Notes: a model not told the origin generated them from the sequence alone. 64,000 nucleotides of DNA from Enterobacter mori (GCF_025244905.1 NZ_CP104285.1:2232001-2296000), one strand, 5' to 3'. Counted from the first letter of the stretch, positions 27,919 to 37,976 are shown. Numbers and translations are program-made.

Positions 27919-29144
27919 CGGGCGGCCAGCAGGCAGATCTGCAGGGCGGTTTTGTAAGACGCCTCGAACGACGACAGCGGTAAAAACTCGAACGTCGAGT
28001 GGAAGTTATGCGCACCGGTGAAGAAGTTCGGGGTGAGCAGCCCTTTAGCAGAAAGCGCTGCGCCGTCGGTACCGCCGCGCATCGGCGTGGGTTTTGGCGT
28101 GATCCCGAGCGATTCCATCGCTTCAAACATCAGGTCGATGGCGCGCCTGTCTTCGCCAATCGCATTGCTGATATTGCTGTACGTGTCTTCAATGTGAAAG
28201 TCCACTTTCGCGGTGGGATGCTGCGCTGCGATCAGCGCCGCAACGTCGGCAATCTGCTGCTTGCGGGCAGCAAAATGATTCTTGTCAAAGTCGCGGATAT
28301 TGGCTTTGAGCACCGCTTCGTTCTGCCCGGCCTGAATGCCGTTAAACCAGATATAGCCTTCACGCCCTTCGGTGCACTCCGGCGTTTGCTGGCGGTCAAA
28401 ATAGCTAATGAAGTCGGTGGCCATCAGTAACGGGTTCACCAGCACGCCTTTGGCGGACATCGGGTGCGCCGTCACGCCGGTAAAGCGGATCTCCGCGGCT
28501 GCTGCGTTAAAGTTCTCATAGACGATTTCACCCAGCTCGCAGCAGTCGATGGTCCAGGCGAAGTCGACGTCGAAGCGCTTCAGATCGAGCGCCTTTGCGC
28601 CACACAGGCCTATCTCTTCGTCAGGCACAAACGCAACGACAATATCGCCATGCTGATGTTCCGCCGTCAGGTTTTCCAGCACCGTCATTACCACCGTCAC
28701 CGCAGATTTATTATCTGCGCCTAATACGCTGGTTCCGTCGCTGAAAATAATCTCTTCACCAGGATATGCCAGAATTTCCGGGTGCTCTTTTACACGTAAC
28801 CAGATGTCTTTCTCTTTATTCAGACAGAGATCTTCACCATGAAAGGTCAATATTTGCGGATGAATATCCGGTGATAAACCCACGTCTACGGTATCAATGT
28901 GCGTAATAAAGCCGATACGCGGCGCACCGGGCACGTTGCCTTTTTTTACCGCCGTTACCGTGGCGAATTCATCAATCACAATATCGTCTAGGCCCAGCTG
29001 TGCCAGCTCCTGCGCCAGCTCTCGCGCCATATCATGCTGCCCAGGCGTGGAGGGAAGGGTTTTCACTTTTGGGTCGCTCTGGCTGGTGATGGCAAGATAG
29101 CGGAAAAAACGCTGGGTTAATTGTCTGGAGAGTTCTGAGCCCAT
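27915..29144 (-). CDS. PepT-like M20B tripeptidase
   Basis: A 409-aa dinuclear zinc aminopeptidase of the peptidase T family. Metal and catalytic motifs are FITHIDTVD (His and Asp), LGADNKSAV (Asp), [12 protein letters not shown] (Glu-Glu), [10 protein letters not shown] (Asp) and [13 protein letters not shown] (His). It is clearly divergent from the E. coli pepT product, so it is probably a second peptidase T (PepT2 type). It is divergent from a dipeptide-binding protein gene 108 bp away, which suggests that imported peptides are its substrates. Confidence 0.88.
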   Translation of the reverse strand: MGSELSRQLTQRFFRYLAITSQSDPKVKTLPSTPGQHDMARELAQELAQLGLDDIVIDEFATVTAVKKGNVPGAPRIGFITHIDTVDVGLSPDIHPQILTFHGEDLCLNKEKDIWLRVKEHPEILAYPGEEIIFSDGTSVLGADNKSAVTVVMTVLENLTAEHQHGDIVVAFVPDEEIGLCGAKALDLKRFDVDFAWTIDCCELGEIVYENFNAAAAEIRFTGVTAHPMSAKGVLVNPLLMATDFISYFDRQQTPECTEGREGYIWFNGIQAGQNEAVLKANIRDFDKNHFAARKQQIADVAALIAAQHPTAKVDFHIEDTYSNISNAIGEDRRAIDLMFEAMESLGITPKPTPMRGGTDGAALSAKGLLTPNFFTGAHNFHSTFEFLPLSSFEASYKTALQICLLAAR

Positions 29145-29252
29145 AGTGATTCCTTCTGTATTTATTTTTCAGGTGTTTGCCACATCACTTTAATGTTATT
29201 TATGGAATGGCAAAAGAATTAATTAGCCGTCGAATTAAAAAGACAGGAATAA

Positions 29253-30851
29253 ATGATGAAAAGCAAACTCACAATGTTAACGCTCGCGTTTGCTGCGCTG
29301 ACGGTCAGTTCCACCGTGGCGGCGAAAACGCTGGTGTATTGTTCCGAAGGATCGCCGGAAAACTTTAATCCTCAGTTATATACCTCGGGAACCAGCGTGG
29401 ATGCCAGCGCCGTGCCGGTCTATAACCGACTGGTCGATTTTAAGCCGGGCACAACGGAGCTGGTGCCGAGCCTGGCGGAGCGCTGGGAGGTGAGCGAGGA
29501 CGGCAAGGTCTACACCTTCCATCTGCGTAAAGGGGTGAAATTCCAGAGCAACAAAGCGTTCAAGCCGACGCGGGATTTTAACGCCGACGACGTGATTTTT
29601 TCGTTTATGCGCCAGAAGGATGTCAATCATCCGTACCATAACGTCTCCAACGGCAGCTATTCCAACTTCGAAAGCCTGGAGTTCGGCAGCCTGATCACCG
29701 CGATAGATAAGGTGGATGACCATACCGTGCGCTTTACGCTGGCTCACCCGGAAGCCCCGTTTGTGGCCGATCTGGCGTGGTATTTTGCCTCGATTCTTTC
29801 GGCGGAATATGCCGATGCGATGCTCAAAGCCGGTACGCCGGAGAAGGTCGATATGGAGCCCATCGGGACCGGGCCGTTCAGGCTGGCGCAGTATCAGAAA
29901 GATTCCCGCATTTTATTCACGGCATTCCCGGAATACTGGCAGGGCAAATCGAAGCTGGACCGCCTGGTCTTCACCATCACGCCGGACGCGTCCGTGCGTT
30001 TTGCGAAAATCGAAAAAAATGAGTGTCAGGTCATGCCGTTCCCGAACCCGGCCGATCTGCCGCGCATGAAGGCGAACAAAGACATCACGCTGATGAGCAA
30101 GGCGGGGCTGAATACCGGTTTTCTGGCATTCAATACGCAAAAGCCGCCGCTGGATAATGTGAAAGTCCGTCAGGCGCTGGCGATGGCAATCAATAAACCT
30201 GCCATTATTGACGCGGTATTTCACGGTACAGGCACTGCGGCGAAAAACCTGCTGCCGCCGGGCGTCTGGAGCGCAGATAGCGAGCTTAAGGATTACGATT
30301 ACGATCCCGAAAAGGCGAAAGCGCTGTTAAAAGAGGCCGGTTTTGCGAACGGCGTCAGCATCGATTTGTGGGCAATGCCGGTTCAACGTCCGTATAACCC
30401 GAATGCAAAGCGGATGGCAGAGATGATTCAGGCCGACTGGGCGAAGGTTGGCGTGCAGGCCAAAATCGTCACCTATGAGTGGGGGGAATATCTCAAGCGT
30501 GTGAAAGGGGGCGAACATCAGGCTGCGCTGATGGGCTGGACAACAGCCACGGGCGACCCGGATAACTTCTTTGGCCCACTCTTTACCTGTACGTCCGCCA
30601 ACGGCGGTTCGAATTCGGCCAAATGGTGCTACAAACCCTTTGATAAGATTATTGCCGAAGCAAAATCGATAACCGATCAGAATAAACGCATTGCCTTGTA
30701 CAAAGAGGCGCAGCAGATGATGCATGACCAAATGCCAGCCGTCATGATTGCTCATTCCACCATTTTTGAACCGGTGCGTAAGGAAGTGACAGGCTACGAA
30801 ATAGACCCGTTTGGTAAGCATCTTTTCTGGCAGGTGGATATTAATCCGTGA
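29253..30851 (+). CDS. DppA-like periplasmic dipeptide-binding protein
   Basis: A 532-aa solute-binding protein of the SBP family 5. The signal peptide is MMKSKLTMLTLAFAALTVSS-TVAA, and the mature protein starts KTLVYCSEGSPENFNPQLYT as in DppA. Further family marks are LAERWEVSEDGKVYTFHLRK and MGWTTATGDPDNFFGPLF. E. coli DppA is 535 aa. No permease or ATPase genes follow; a strong terminator comes directly after, so it must use the Dpp transporter encoded elsewhere. The start is ATG 29253 or the adjacent ATG 29256. Confidence 0.9.
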   Translation: MMKSKLTMLTLAFAALTVSSTVAAKTLVYCSEGSPENFNPQLYTSGTSVDASAVPVYNRLVDFKPGTTELVPSLAERWEVSEDGKVYTFHLRKGVKFQSNKAFKPTRDFNADDVIFSFMRQKDVNHPYHNVSNGSYSNFESLEFGSLITAIDKVDDHTVRFTLAHPEAPFVADLAWYFASILSAEYADAMLKAGTPEKVDMEPIGTGPFRLAQYQKDSRILFTAFPEYWQGKSKLDRLVFTITPDASVRFAKIEKNECQVMPFPNPADLPRMKANKDITLMSKAGLNTGFLAFNTQKPPLDNVKVRQALAMAINKPAIIDAVFHGTGTAAKNLLPPGVWSADSELKDYDYDPEKAKALLKEAGFANGVSIDLWAMPVQRPYNPNAKRMAEMIQADWAKVGVQAKIVTYEWGEYLKRVKGGEHQAALMGWTTATGDPDNFFGPLFTCTSANGGSNSAKWCYKPFDKIIAEAKSITDQNKRIALYKEAQQMMHDQMPAVMIAHSTIFEPVRKEVTGYEIDPFGKHLFWQVDINP

Positions 30852-30858
30852 TGTTTCT

Positions 30859-30887
30859 CTGCCCGGATCGCGTCCGGGCAGTCTTTT
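30859..30887 (+). terminator. Terminator after the DppA-like gene
   Basis: CTGCCCGGA (30859-30867) pairs with TCCGGGCAG (30873-30881), then TCTTTT. Confidence 0.92.
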
Positions 30888-30986
30888 CGCAATTTGTGCT
30901 ATCTGCATCATTTTTTGCCACAACAACGCCCCTCATCTTTTGCTATAACTTCAAATGCATACTTGCAGATAACATGGAATACCATC

Positions 30987-31661
30987 ATGCGTACTCACAC
31001 TTTTTTTAAAGTTGCAGTGCTTTCAGGTCTGTTGACGTTGGCTGGCTGTGCATCGAAAGTTGCCGCGCCAGAACAATATTCAGGCTTTTTAAAAGATTAT
31101 TCAGGCTTGCAGCAAACTACGTCAGCGACGGGGAAACCAACGCTGCGTTGGGTTGATCCTTCGTATAACGAAGCCAATTACGACTGCATTCTCTGGACGC
31201 CAATTACCTATTATCCGACGCCAAAACCGACGACTCAGATTGGTCAAAAAACGCTTGATGAGCTTCTGGCCTACACCAACACCAAAATGAAAACGGCGAT
31301 TGGTCAGCGTAAATCTGTTGTAACCACACCGTGCAAACGCAGCCTGATCTTCCGTGGGGCCATCACCGGCGTGAGTTCGCAAAAAGAGGGGCTGCAGTTC
31401 TATGAAGTGGTGCCTGTCGCGCTGGTCGTAGCGGGTACGCAGATGGCAACCGGTCACCGTACCATGGATACGCACCTGTTCTTCGAAGGTGAATTGATTG
31501 ACGCGGCAACGAACAAACCCGTCATGAAAGTGGTGCGTAAAGGCGAAGGGAAAGAGTTGGCTAACGAAAATACGCCAATGGCCTTCGCCACGCTGAAGCA
31601 AGTTGTGGATGACATGGCGACAGATGCCACCATGTTTGATGTGCATAAAACAGCGAAATAG
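30987..31661 (+). CDS. ydcL: Lipoprotein YdcL (DUF3313)
   Basis: A 224-aa lipoprotein like E. coli YdcL. The signal is MRTHTFFKVAVLSGLLTLAG with the lipobox Cys at residue 22 (LAGC). The mature protein contains TSATGKPTLRWVDPSYNEAN and FEGELIDAATNKPVMKVVRK, seen in the family. Residue +2 is Ala, favouring the outer membrane. The function is unknown. A longer frame from 30894 has no support. Confidence 0.94.
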   Translation: MRTHTFFKVAVLSGLLTLAGCASKVAAPEQYSGFLKDYSGLQQTTSATGKPTLRWVDPSYNEANYDCILWTPITYYPTPKPTTQIGQKTLDELLAYTNTKMKTAIGQRKSVVTTPCKRSLIFRGAITGVSSQKEGLQFYEVVPVALVVAGTQMATGHRTMDTHLFFEGELIDAATNKPVMKVVRKGEGKELANENTPMAFATLKQVVDDMATDATMFDVHKTAK

Positions 31662-31669
31662 TGAATCAG

Positions 31670-31695
31670 GGCCTGCAGCGATGCAGGCCTTTTTT
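31670..31695 (+). terminator. ydcL terminator
   Basis: GGCCTGCA (31670-31677) pairs with TGCAGGCC (31682-31689), then six T. The T run touches the last codons of the convergent exporter gene. Confidence 0.92.
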
Positions 31696-32590
31696 ATGCC
31701 GTTCTCAGTCGTCTGTACCAGGTTTCTGGCTTAGTAAACATCACCATATTCCCGCCCAAAATCAGTAATAGCCCGACAATTCCATTCACGTGCCACACGT
31801 ACCCTTCGTAAATCGTCGAAATAGAGAGCGCAACCAGCGGGAATAACAGGGTGCTGTAGGCGGCTTTACCCGGACCGATACGTCCGACCAGCGTAAAGTA
31901 GGCGCCAAAGGCAATCACCGAGCCAAACAGGGCCAGATAGAGCAGCGCACCGATGTAGCTTACCGTCCATTCCGGCATAAAATTGTCCCCTCTGACGAGC
32001 GCAATACCGCCCATCACCAGCGTACCGTAGAGCATCGCCCAGGCATTGGTGGTCATGGTCTCCAGACCGTTACGCTGGTGGCGCATGCTGATCATATTAC
32101 CCAGCGAGAATCCGTAGGTGCCCAGCGCCGACAGGCCAATACCCGTCAGTAAAGAGGTGCTCCAGCCGCTTGCCAGCAGGTCGTCCCAGAAGAGGGTGAT
32201 GATCCCAACCAGGCCCAGCGCGGCGGCCGTCCAGAAGCGAGCGGGCGGGCGCTGGCCGAAGAAAATAAAGCTGTTAATGGCGTTATACAGCACCGCCATG
32301 GAAAAAATCACCGACTCCAGGCCGGTGTTGATGTGCGCGGCGGCGGCGTAAAAGCACCAGAAGTTGAAGCAGAAAACGCAGCATCCCTGCAGCAGGCAAA
32401 AGAGGTGATCCCGCAGGGCTATCTTGCGCAAACGGCGAAGGGCAAGTAAGACGATCATTATCGTGGCGGAGGCCACGGCAAAGCGCCAGAAAATCGACAC
32501 CGGGGCCGCGACCGGTCCCTGCTGCAGGAAAATTGCAATCCAGGTCGTTCCCCATATCACGACCACCAGTCCATAGAGCAATGCGTTCAT
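31694..32590 (-). CDS. EamA-family drug/metabolite exporter
   Basis: A 298-aa inner-membrane protein with ten predicted helices arranged as two EamA repeats (start MNALLYGLVVVIWGTTWIAI, second repeat near LSALGTYGFSLGNMIS). The ending RRLRTA is cytoplasmic. It is divergent from an AraC regulator with a 173-bp gap, so the regulator probably controls it. The substrate is unknown; amino acids are common for this family. This pair is inserted between ydcL and ydcO compared with E. coli. Confidence 0.88.
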   Translation of the reverse strand: MNALLYGLVVVIWGTTWIAIFLQQGPVAAPVSIFWRFAVASATIMIVLLALRRLRKIALRDHLFCLLQGCCVFCFNFWCFYAAAAHINTGLESVIFSMAVLYNAINSFIFFGQRPPARFWTAAALGLVGIITLFWDDLLASGWSTSLLTGIGLSALGTYGFSLGNMISMRHQRNGLETMTTNAWAMLYGTLVMGGIALVRGDNFMPEWTVSYIGALLYLALFGSVIAFGAYFTLVGRIGPGKAAYSTLLFPLVALSISTIYEGYVWHVNGIVGLLLILGGNMVMFTKPETWYRRLRTA

Positions 32591-32763
32591 TGTTTCTCTC
32601 TTCTCATACCGCGAAAAGCACAGTCTGACCCGTCCGGCGCTGGGCTGCTTTCATCTCCTTGCGCAGGACTTGCAAATTCTTGCGCTTTTTTGTTGCGCGA
32701 AGGCTGGCATCGCGCGACAACACTTCTTAGACTGAGGATCTGATCAACCATCCGTTCACGGCT

Positions 32764-33636
32764 ATGTCTCACGCTTACGATACCTTTGAAACGCTACGTC
32801 AACAGAATGCAGTGCTCCGGGAAACGGTTGCGCTCAATTCCGGTATTCAACTGGCGGCGTGGTACAACAAGCACGACACGATCACCGTAAAAAGCAATCA
32901 CCACACCCTCAGCCTGTACGTGGCCGATGGCTATGAAAGCTACCAAAAAACGCCGGGCGGCTGGAAGAATGGCGGCGGTCCTGACCGTTTCTGCCTGATG
33001 CCGAAAGAGAGCGAATCGACGTGGGATATCCGCGATGACCTGTCATTTGTTCATCTGTACTGTACCGATGAACATCTGCGCGATGTTGGCGAAAAAATCT
33101 GGGATAAACGCCCGCTGTCGCTGACGCTTGATGAGAAAATCTTCGGCAGCGATCCGAAAATCACCGCGCTTTATCGCCAGTTTTTGCTTGGCTACGACTG
33201 GCAGCAAAAAGCGAACCAGCTCGCCCTCAGCACCGCCTCTACGCTTTTACTGACGCATCTGCTCCAGAATTACGCCAGCGTGCAGTGGAAGCTGCCGGTC
33301 GTCACCGGCGGGCTGTCGCCGTTTGTGCTGCGAAACGTATTGGCATTTATAGAAGAGCATCTCTCCCAGCCGCTGACACTGGCAGATCTGGCCGATCAGG
33401 CTTCGCTGAGTGAGTATCACTTTGCCAGAATGTTTCGTCAGTCGATGGGGCTGGCTCCGCATCAGTACGTTATGCAGCGCCGTATGGAGAGAGCCAAAGC
33501 GCTGGTGCAGCATACCAACACACCGCTTACGGATATCGCACTCGCCTGCGGGTTTAACTCCGCCAGCCACTTCAGTAACCGTTTTCGCAGCATCATGGGG
33601 ATAACCCCGTCACAGCTACGCGCGGCGACGGCGTGA
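32764..33636 (+). CDS. AraC-family transcriptional regulator
   Basis: A 290-aa regulator. The N-terminal half is an AraC-type cupin-like sensing region; the C-terminal 100 residues hold two HTHs (LTLADLADQASLSEYHFARM, then TPLTDIALACGFNSASHFSN), ending near PSQLRAAT. It is divergent from the EamA exporter and overlaps the convergent ydcO by 21 bp. The inducer is unknown. Confidence 0.92.
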   Translation: MSHAYDTFETLRQQNAVLRETVALNSGIQLAAWYNKHDTITVKSNHHTLSLYVADGYESYQKTPGGWKNGGGPDRFCLMPKESESTWDIRDDLSFVHLYCTDEHLRDVGEKIWDKRPLSLTLDEKIFGSDPKITALYRQFLLGYDWQQKANQLALSTASTLLLTHLLQNYASVQWKLPVVTGGLSPFVLRNVLAFIEEHLSQPLTLADLADQASLSEYHFARMFRQSMGLAPHQYVMQRRMERAKALVQHTNTPLTDIALACGFNSASHFSNRFRSIMGITPSQLRAATA

Positions 33637-34782
33637 AAACACGGCGTAACAGAGGCCACCCAACACCAGCCCCCAGAAAGCAGAGCCAATCCCCAGGATT
33701 GTTGCCCCGCTGGCGGTCATCAGAAAGGTGACAATTGCCGCGTCGCGTTCCGCTTCGTGATTCAATGCCTGATACAAACTCCCGCTGATGGTACCGAGTA
33801 GCGCCAGACCGGCAAGCGTCTGGATCCAGCTGAGCGGCAATGCGGCCATTAATCCGGTGATAGAGCCGCCAAAAACGCCCGCCAGGAGATAAAATACGCC
33901 CGCAGCCACGGCGGCAAGCCAGCGTTTACCCGCATCCGGATGCGCATCAGGACTCTGGCAAATAGCTGCGGTAATGGCGGCGATACAGATAGAGAACACG
34001 CCAAAGGGAGAGAACAGCAACGCCAGCCCGCCTGTCACGATAATCAACGGTGAGACCGCCGGCGGATAGCCCGCTGCTTTCATCGTGGCGAACCCCGGCG
34101 CGTTTTGCGAGGCCATGGTGACCAGGAAGAAGGGCACGCCGATGCTCAGCAGGCTGGTGAAGGTAAAGGCCGGTGCGACAAACTGCGGCATAACGACAGA
34201 AACGGCGATATCGCCTGTGACAACGTCACCTCCAGCCCATGCTACTGCGCCACCCACCAGCAGTGTGGCAACAATGGCGTACCGGGGAGCAAAGGCTTTA
34301 GCCATCAGCCAGGCCGCCAGCATGCTCCCGCACAACAGTAAATGTCCGTCGAGATTGCTGAACGCCTGCAGGCCAAACCGCAGCAGCACGCCTGCCAGCA
34401 TAGCGGCGGCAAGAGAATGCGGAATGAGCTTCATCAGGCGGGCAAATAGCCCGGTCACGCCGCACAGTAAAATAAGCGCATTCGCAAAGATAAAAATACC
34501 GATGGTTTCGGCAAGCGTCACGCCGTTGAGGCTGGTGGCTAACAGCGCCGCGCCGGGCGTTGACCAGGCGGTGAGTACCGGGGCTTTATACCACCAGGAT
34601 AACGCAAGGGTGCTGGCGCCCATCCCAATGCCCAGCGCGGTCATCCAGCCCGCAATCTGGTGCGCATTTGCGCCCGCCGCCGCAGCGGCCTGCCAGATGA
34701 TGGCTGCCGAGCTGGCATAACCCACCAGAACGGCAACAAAACCGGCAAGGATGGCAGGAAAGAGATGAGTTGAAGGACGCAT
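33616..34782 (-). CDS. ydcO: YdcO, BenE-family benzoate/H+ symporter-like transporter
   Basis: A 388-aa inner-membrane transporter with about eleven helices, colinear with E. coli YdcO. Family marks include ASQNAPGFATMKAAGYPP and TPGAALLATSLNGVTLAETI. The real substrate is not known. It is divergent from ydcN, whose product is the probable regulator, with two matching operator-like sites between them. Confidence 0.93.
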   Translation of the reverse strand: MRPSTHLFPAILAGFVAVLVGYASSAAIIWQAAAAAGANAHQIAGWMTALGIGMGASTLALSWWYKAPVLTAWSTPGAALLATSLNGVTLAETIGIFIFANALILLCGVTGLFARLMKLIPHSLAAAMLAGVLLRFGLQAFSNLDGHLLLCGSMLAAWLMAKAFAPRYAIVATLLVGGAVAWAGGDVVTGDIAVSVVMPQFVAPAFTFTSLLSIGVPFFLVTMASQNAPGFATMKAAGYPPAVSPLIIVTGGLALLFSPFGVFSICIAAITAAICQSPDAHPDAGKRWLAAVAAGVFYLLAGVFGGSITGLMAALPLSWIQTLAGLALLGTISGSLYQALNHEAERDAAIVTFLMTASGATILGIGSAFWGLVLGGLCYAVFSRRRRA

Positions 34783-34794
34783 AAAAAACTCCGT

Positions 34795-34841
34795 TGTGCG
34801 TTATAACGTCCGGAATAAGATAGCACTGTGCGTTATAGCGT
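34795..34841. promoter_or_regulatory. Two repeated operators in the ydcO-ydcN intergenic region
   Basis: TGTGCGTTATAACGT (34795-34809) is repeated as TGTGCGTTATAGCGT (34827-34841), 32 bp apart or about three helical turns. The core CGTTATAACG is a perfect palindrome in the first copy. They sit between ydcO and ydcN and are the likely YdcN binding sites. The assignment to YdcN is inferred from position. Confidence 0.6.
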
Positions 34842-34876
34842 ACAAGTGGTATGCTGTGTCGGTATCTGGAGGGACC

Positions 34877-35404
34877 ATGGAAATTACACAACATCTTGCT
34901 CATACCTTGAAAACCGAACGCCAGGCGCGCGGCTGGAGCCTGGCGAAACTGGCAGAAGAGACGGGCGTGTCAAAGGCCATGCTGGGCCAAATTGAGCGCA
35001 ATGAATCCAGCCCGACGGTGTCGACGCTGTGGAAAATCGCTACCGGGTTGAACGTACCCTTTTCTGCCTTCATCGCGCCAGAGGCGGACGGGCAGGCCGT
35101 GTTTGATCCCCAACAGCAGGCGATGGTTGTGAAACCGTTATTTCCGTGGGATGAGACGCTGAAGTTTGACCATTTTTCGATCACCCTCGCGCCCGGTGCG
35201 CTGAGCGAATCCACGCCGCACGAAGCGGGCGTCATTGAACATGTGGTGGTGATCGGTGGGGAACTGGAGATGAACATTGACGGCGAGTGGCGCACTATCC
35301 ACGCTGACGCCGGGGTGCGTTTTGCCGGGGATAAACCGCACGCCTACCGCAACAGCAGCGCCCGGACGGTGCATTTTCACTCCCTTATTCATTATCCCCG
35401 CTGA
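34877..35404 (+). CDS. ydcN: YdcN, XRE-cupin transcriptional regulator
   Basis: A 175-aa regulator: XRE-type HTH at residues about 7-62 (GWSLAKLAEETGVSKAMLGQ, then IERNESSPTVSTLWKIATGL) joined to a C-terminal cupin sensor (ESTPHEAGVIEHVVVIGGEL). Colinear with E. coli YdcN. The start at 34877 has GGAGGG upstream; the frame runs 27 codons further up without a ribosome site. It probably controls itself and divergent ydcO. Confidence 0.94.
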   Translation: MEITQHLAHTLKTERQARGWSLAKLAEETGVSKAMLGQIERNESSPTVSTLWKIATGLNVPFSAFIAPEADGQAVFDPQQQAMVVKPLFPWDETLKFDHFSITLAPGALSESTPHEAGVIEHVVVIGGELEMNIDGEWRTIHADAGVRFAGDKPHAYRNSSARTVHFHSLIHYPR

Positions 35405-35484
35405 GGCTACGCAAAACTGTTTCGCTGTCGCATACTTCTGACTACAATAGCCGCCATTTTGACCATAACGGATAACGACGAAGT

Positions 35485-37449
35485 ATGCGCCTGCAATCCC
35501 ATCATCTTGAACTTTTAAGCCCGGCCCGTGACGCCGCCATTGCCCGTGAAGCGATCCTTCACGGTGCCGATGCCGTCTACATTGGTGGCCCTGGCTTCGG
35601 TGCCCGCCATAACGCCAGCAACAGCCTGAGCGATATTGCCGAGCTGGTGCCGTTCGCCCACCGTTTCGGGGCGAAAGTGTTCGTGACCCTGAACACGATC
35701 CTTCATGATGATGAACTGGAGCCTGCGCAGCGTCTTATCACCGATCTCTACCAGACCGGGGTGGATGCGCTGATCGTGCAGGATATGGGCGTTCTGGCGC
35801 TGGATATCCCGCCGATTGAACTGCATGCCAGTACCCAGTGCGACATCCGCACGGTAGAAAAAGCGAAATTCCTCTCTGACGTCGGTTTCTCGCAGATCGT
35901 GCTGGCGCGCGAGCTGAACCTGAACCAAATCCGCGATATTCACCAGGCCACGGATGCCACCATCGAGTTCTTCATCCACGGCGCGCTGTGCGTAGCGTAT
36001 TCCGGCCAGTGCAATATTTCTCACGCGCAGACCGGCCGCAGCGCCAACCGCGGCGATTGCTCGCAGGCCTGCCGTTTGCCGTACACCCTGAAAGACGATC
36101 AGGGGCGCGTGGTGGCCTTCGAAAAACACCTGCTGTCCATGAAGGATAACGATCAGACCGCTAACCTTGGCGCGCTGATTGACGCGGGCGTGCGCTCCTT
36201 CAAGATTGAAGGGCGCTATAAAGACATGAGCTACGTGAAGAATATCACCGCGCACTATCGCCAGATGCTGGACGCCATCATCGACGATCGCGGCGACCTG
36301 GCGCGGGCTTCCGCCGGGCGTACAGAGCATTTCTTTATTCCGTCGACGGATAAAACTTTCCATCGCGGCAGCACCGACTACTTTGTGAATGCCCGCAAAG
36401 GGGATATCGGCGCGTTCGACTCACCGAAGTTTATCGGTTTACCGGTTGGCGAAGTGCTGAAAGTGGCGAAAGATCATCTGGACGTGGAAGTGACGGAGCC
36501 ACTGGCGAACGGGGACGGCCTGAACGTGATGATCAAGCGTGAAGTCGTGGGCTTCCGCGCCAATACCGTGGAAAAAACCGGCGAAAATCGCTATCGCGTC
36601 TGGCCGAACGAGATGCCAGCGGATCTCTACAAAGCGCGCCCGAACGCGGCGTTGAACCGCAACCTTGACCATAACTGGCAGCAGGCGCTGCTGAAAACCT
36701 CCAGCGAGCGTCGCATTGCGGTAGATATTGAGCTCGGCGGCTGGGAAGAACAGCTGATCCTGACCATGACCTGCGAAGACGGTATCAGCGTGACGCATAC
36801 GCTCGATGGCCTGTTTGAGGTGGCAAATAACGCGGAAAAAGCGCTGAACAGCCTGAAGGACGGCGTGGCGAAACTGGGGCAGACGATCTATTACGCCCGT
36901 AACATCGACGTGACTCTCCCGGATGCGCTGTTTGTCCCCAACAGCCTGCTCAATCAGTTCCGCCGTGAAACGGCCGACATGCTGGATGAAGCGCGTCTGG
37001 CGAACTACCCGCGCGGTAGCCGTAAAGCCGAAGCGGTGCCCGCGCCGGTCTATCCGGATACGCACTTGTCTTTCCTGGCGAACGTCTACAACCACAAAGC
37101 GCGTGAATTCTATCACCGCCACGGCGTGCAGTTGATTGACGCGGCCTATGAAGCGCATGAAGAGAAGGGCGATGTGCCGGTGATGATCACCAAACACTGT
37201 CTGCGGTTTGCGTTTAACCTGTGTCCGAAACAGGCGAAGGGGAATATCAAGAGCTGGAAAGCAACGCCAATGCAGCTGGTGAACGGCGACGAGGTATTGA
37301 CCCTTAAGTTCGACTGCCGCCCGTGTGAAATGCACGTCATCGGTAAAATGAAAAATCACATCTTTAAGATGCCGCAGCCCGGCAGCGTCGTGGCGTCAGT
37401 CAGCCCCGATGAACTGATGAAAACCCTGCCTAAGCGTAAAGGCAGCTAG
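35485..37449 (+). CDS. rlhA: 23S rRNA 5-hydroxycytidine C2501 synthase RlhA
   Basis: A 654-aa U32-family protein, formerly ydcP. It hydroxylates C2501 of 23S rRNA in the peptidyl transferase centre. The N-terminal barrel starts HHLELLSPARDAAIAREAIL; the conserved Cys group is GALCVAYSGQCNISHAQTGR with SANRGDCSQACRLPY, and further Cys lie near the C-terminus (KHCLRFAFNLCP, FDCRPCEMHVIG), a probable iron-sulphur or prephenate-linked site. Length matches E. coli (653 aa). Its stop codon directly abuts that of yncJ. Confidence 0.95.
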   Translation: MRLQSHHLELLSPARDAAIAREAILHGADAVYIGGPGFGARHNASNSLSDIAELVPFAHRFGAKVFVTLNTILHDDELEPAQRLITDLYQTGVDALIVQDMGVLALDIPPIELHASTQCDIRTVEKAKFLSDVGFSQIVLARELNLNQIRDIHQATDATIEFFIHGALCVAYSGQCNISHAQTGRSANRGDCSQACRLPYTLKDDQGRVVAFEKHLLSMKDNDQTANLGALIDAGVRSFKIEGRYKDMSYVKNITAHYRQMLDAIIDDRGDLARASAGRTEHFFIPSTDKTFHRGSTDYFVNARKGDIGAFDSPKFIGLPVGEVLKVAKDHLDVEVTEPLANGDGLNVMIKREVVGFRANTVEKTGENRYRVWPNEMPADLYKARPNAALNRNLDHNWQQALLKTSSERRIAVDIELGGWEEQLILTMTCEDGISVTHTLDGLFEVANNAEKALNSLKDGVAKLGQTIYYARNIDVTLPDALFVPNSLLNQFRRETADMLDEARLANYPRGSRKAEAVPAPVYPDTHLSFLANVYNHKAREFYHRHGVQLIDAAYEAHEEKGDVPVMITKHCLRFAFNLCPKQAKGNIKSWKATPMQLVNGDEVLTLKFDCRPCEMHVIGKMKNHIFKMPQPGSVVASVSPDELMKTLPKRKGS

Positions 37450-37680
37450 CTAGCGAAAATGGGTGTCTGGTTTGCGCGATTTCTGCCACTGGTGGTGCTC
37501 GCGCAAGCCTTCCGCTGATTCCTCCGCTGCGGTACGCAGCTCATCGCTGTCGGCTTCATGCCGCAGCTGATGTTCAACGTTCTTCACATACAGAAATTCA
37601 TGTCCTTTATGCCCGGCCATCAGCTGCCCGGAAAACAGTGCACAGACCAGAATGATGAGTGATAAGCCTTTTCTAAACAT
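37450..37680 (-). CDS. yncJ: Small secreted protein YncJ
   Basis: A 76-aa protein identical in length to E. coli YncJ. Signal peptide MFRKGLSLIILVCALFSGQL-MAG, then GHKGHEF and a charged helix (NVEHQLRHEADSDELRTAAE). The function is unknown; in E. coli it belongs to the Cpx/envelope-type periplasmic small proteins by appearance only. The start at 37680 was chosen over a longer frame lacking a signal peptide. Confidence 0.93.
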   Translation of the reverse strand: MFRKGLSLIILVCALFSGQLMAGHKGHEFLYVKNVEHQLRHEADSDELRTAAEESAEGLREHHQWQKSRKPDTHFR

Positions 37681-37976
37681 TTTTTCACCGCAGGATGGCA
37701 ATTCACGGCTATCATGCAGATAATTTCTTTGGGTTATTATTCGGAAGTTCAAATTAACGAAAAGGGATTGTCAATATCCGTACGATATACCCGCAATAAA
37801 AGTGCTTAAATAGCGAAGCGGTAACTTCCTGAAAAAAGAAAGGGCAGTTTCGTCTCTATTTTAGGATAAAACTGAATTACATTAATACTGCCAATTTTGA
37901 TATGTAATAAACGCATCAAAAAGTAGATTAATCCTATATAATGGATTTCCTCTGGCTAAGGAATGAGTCTGATTCA

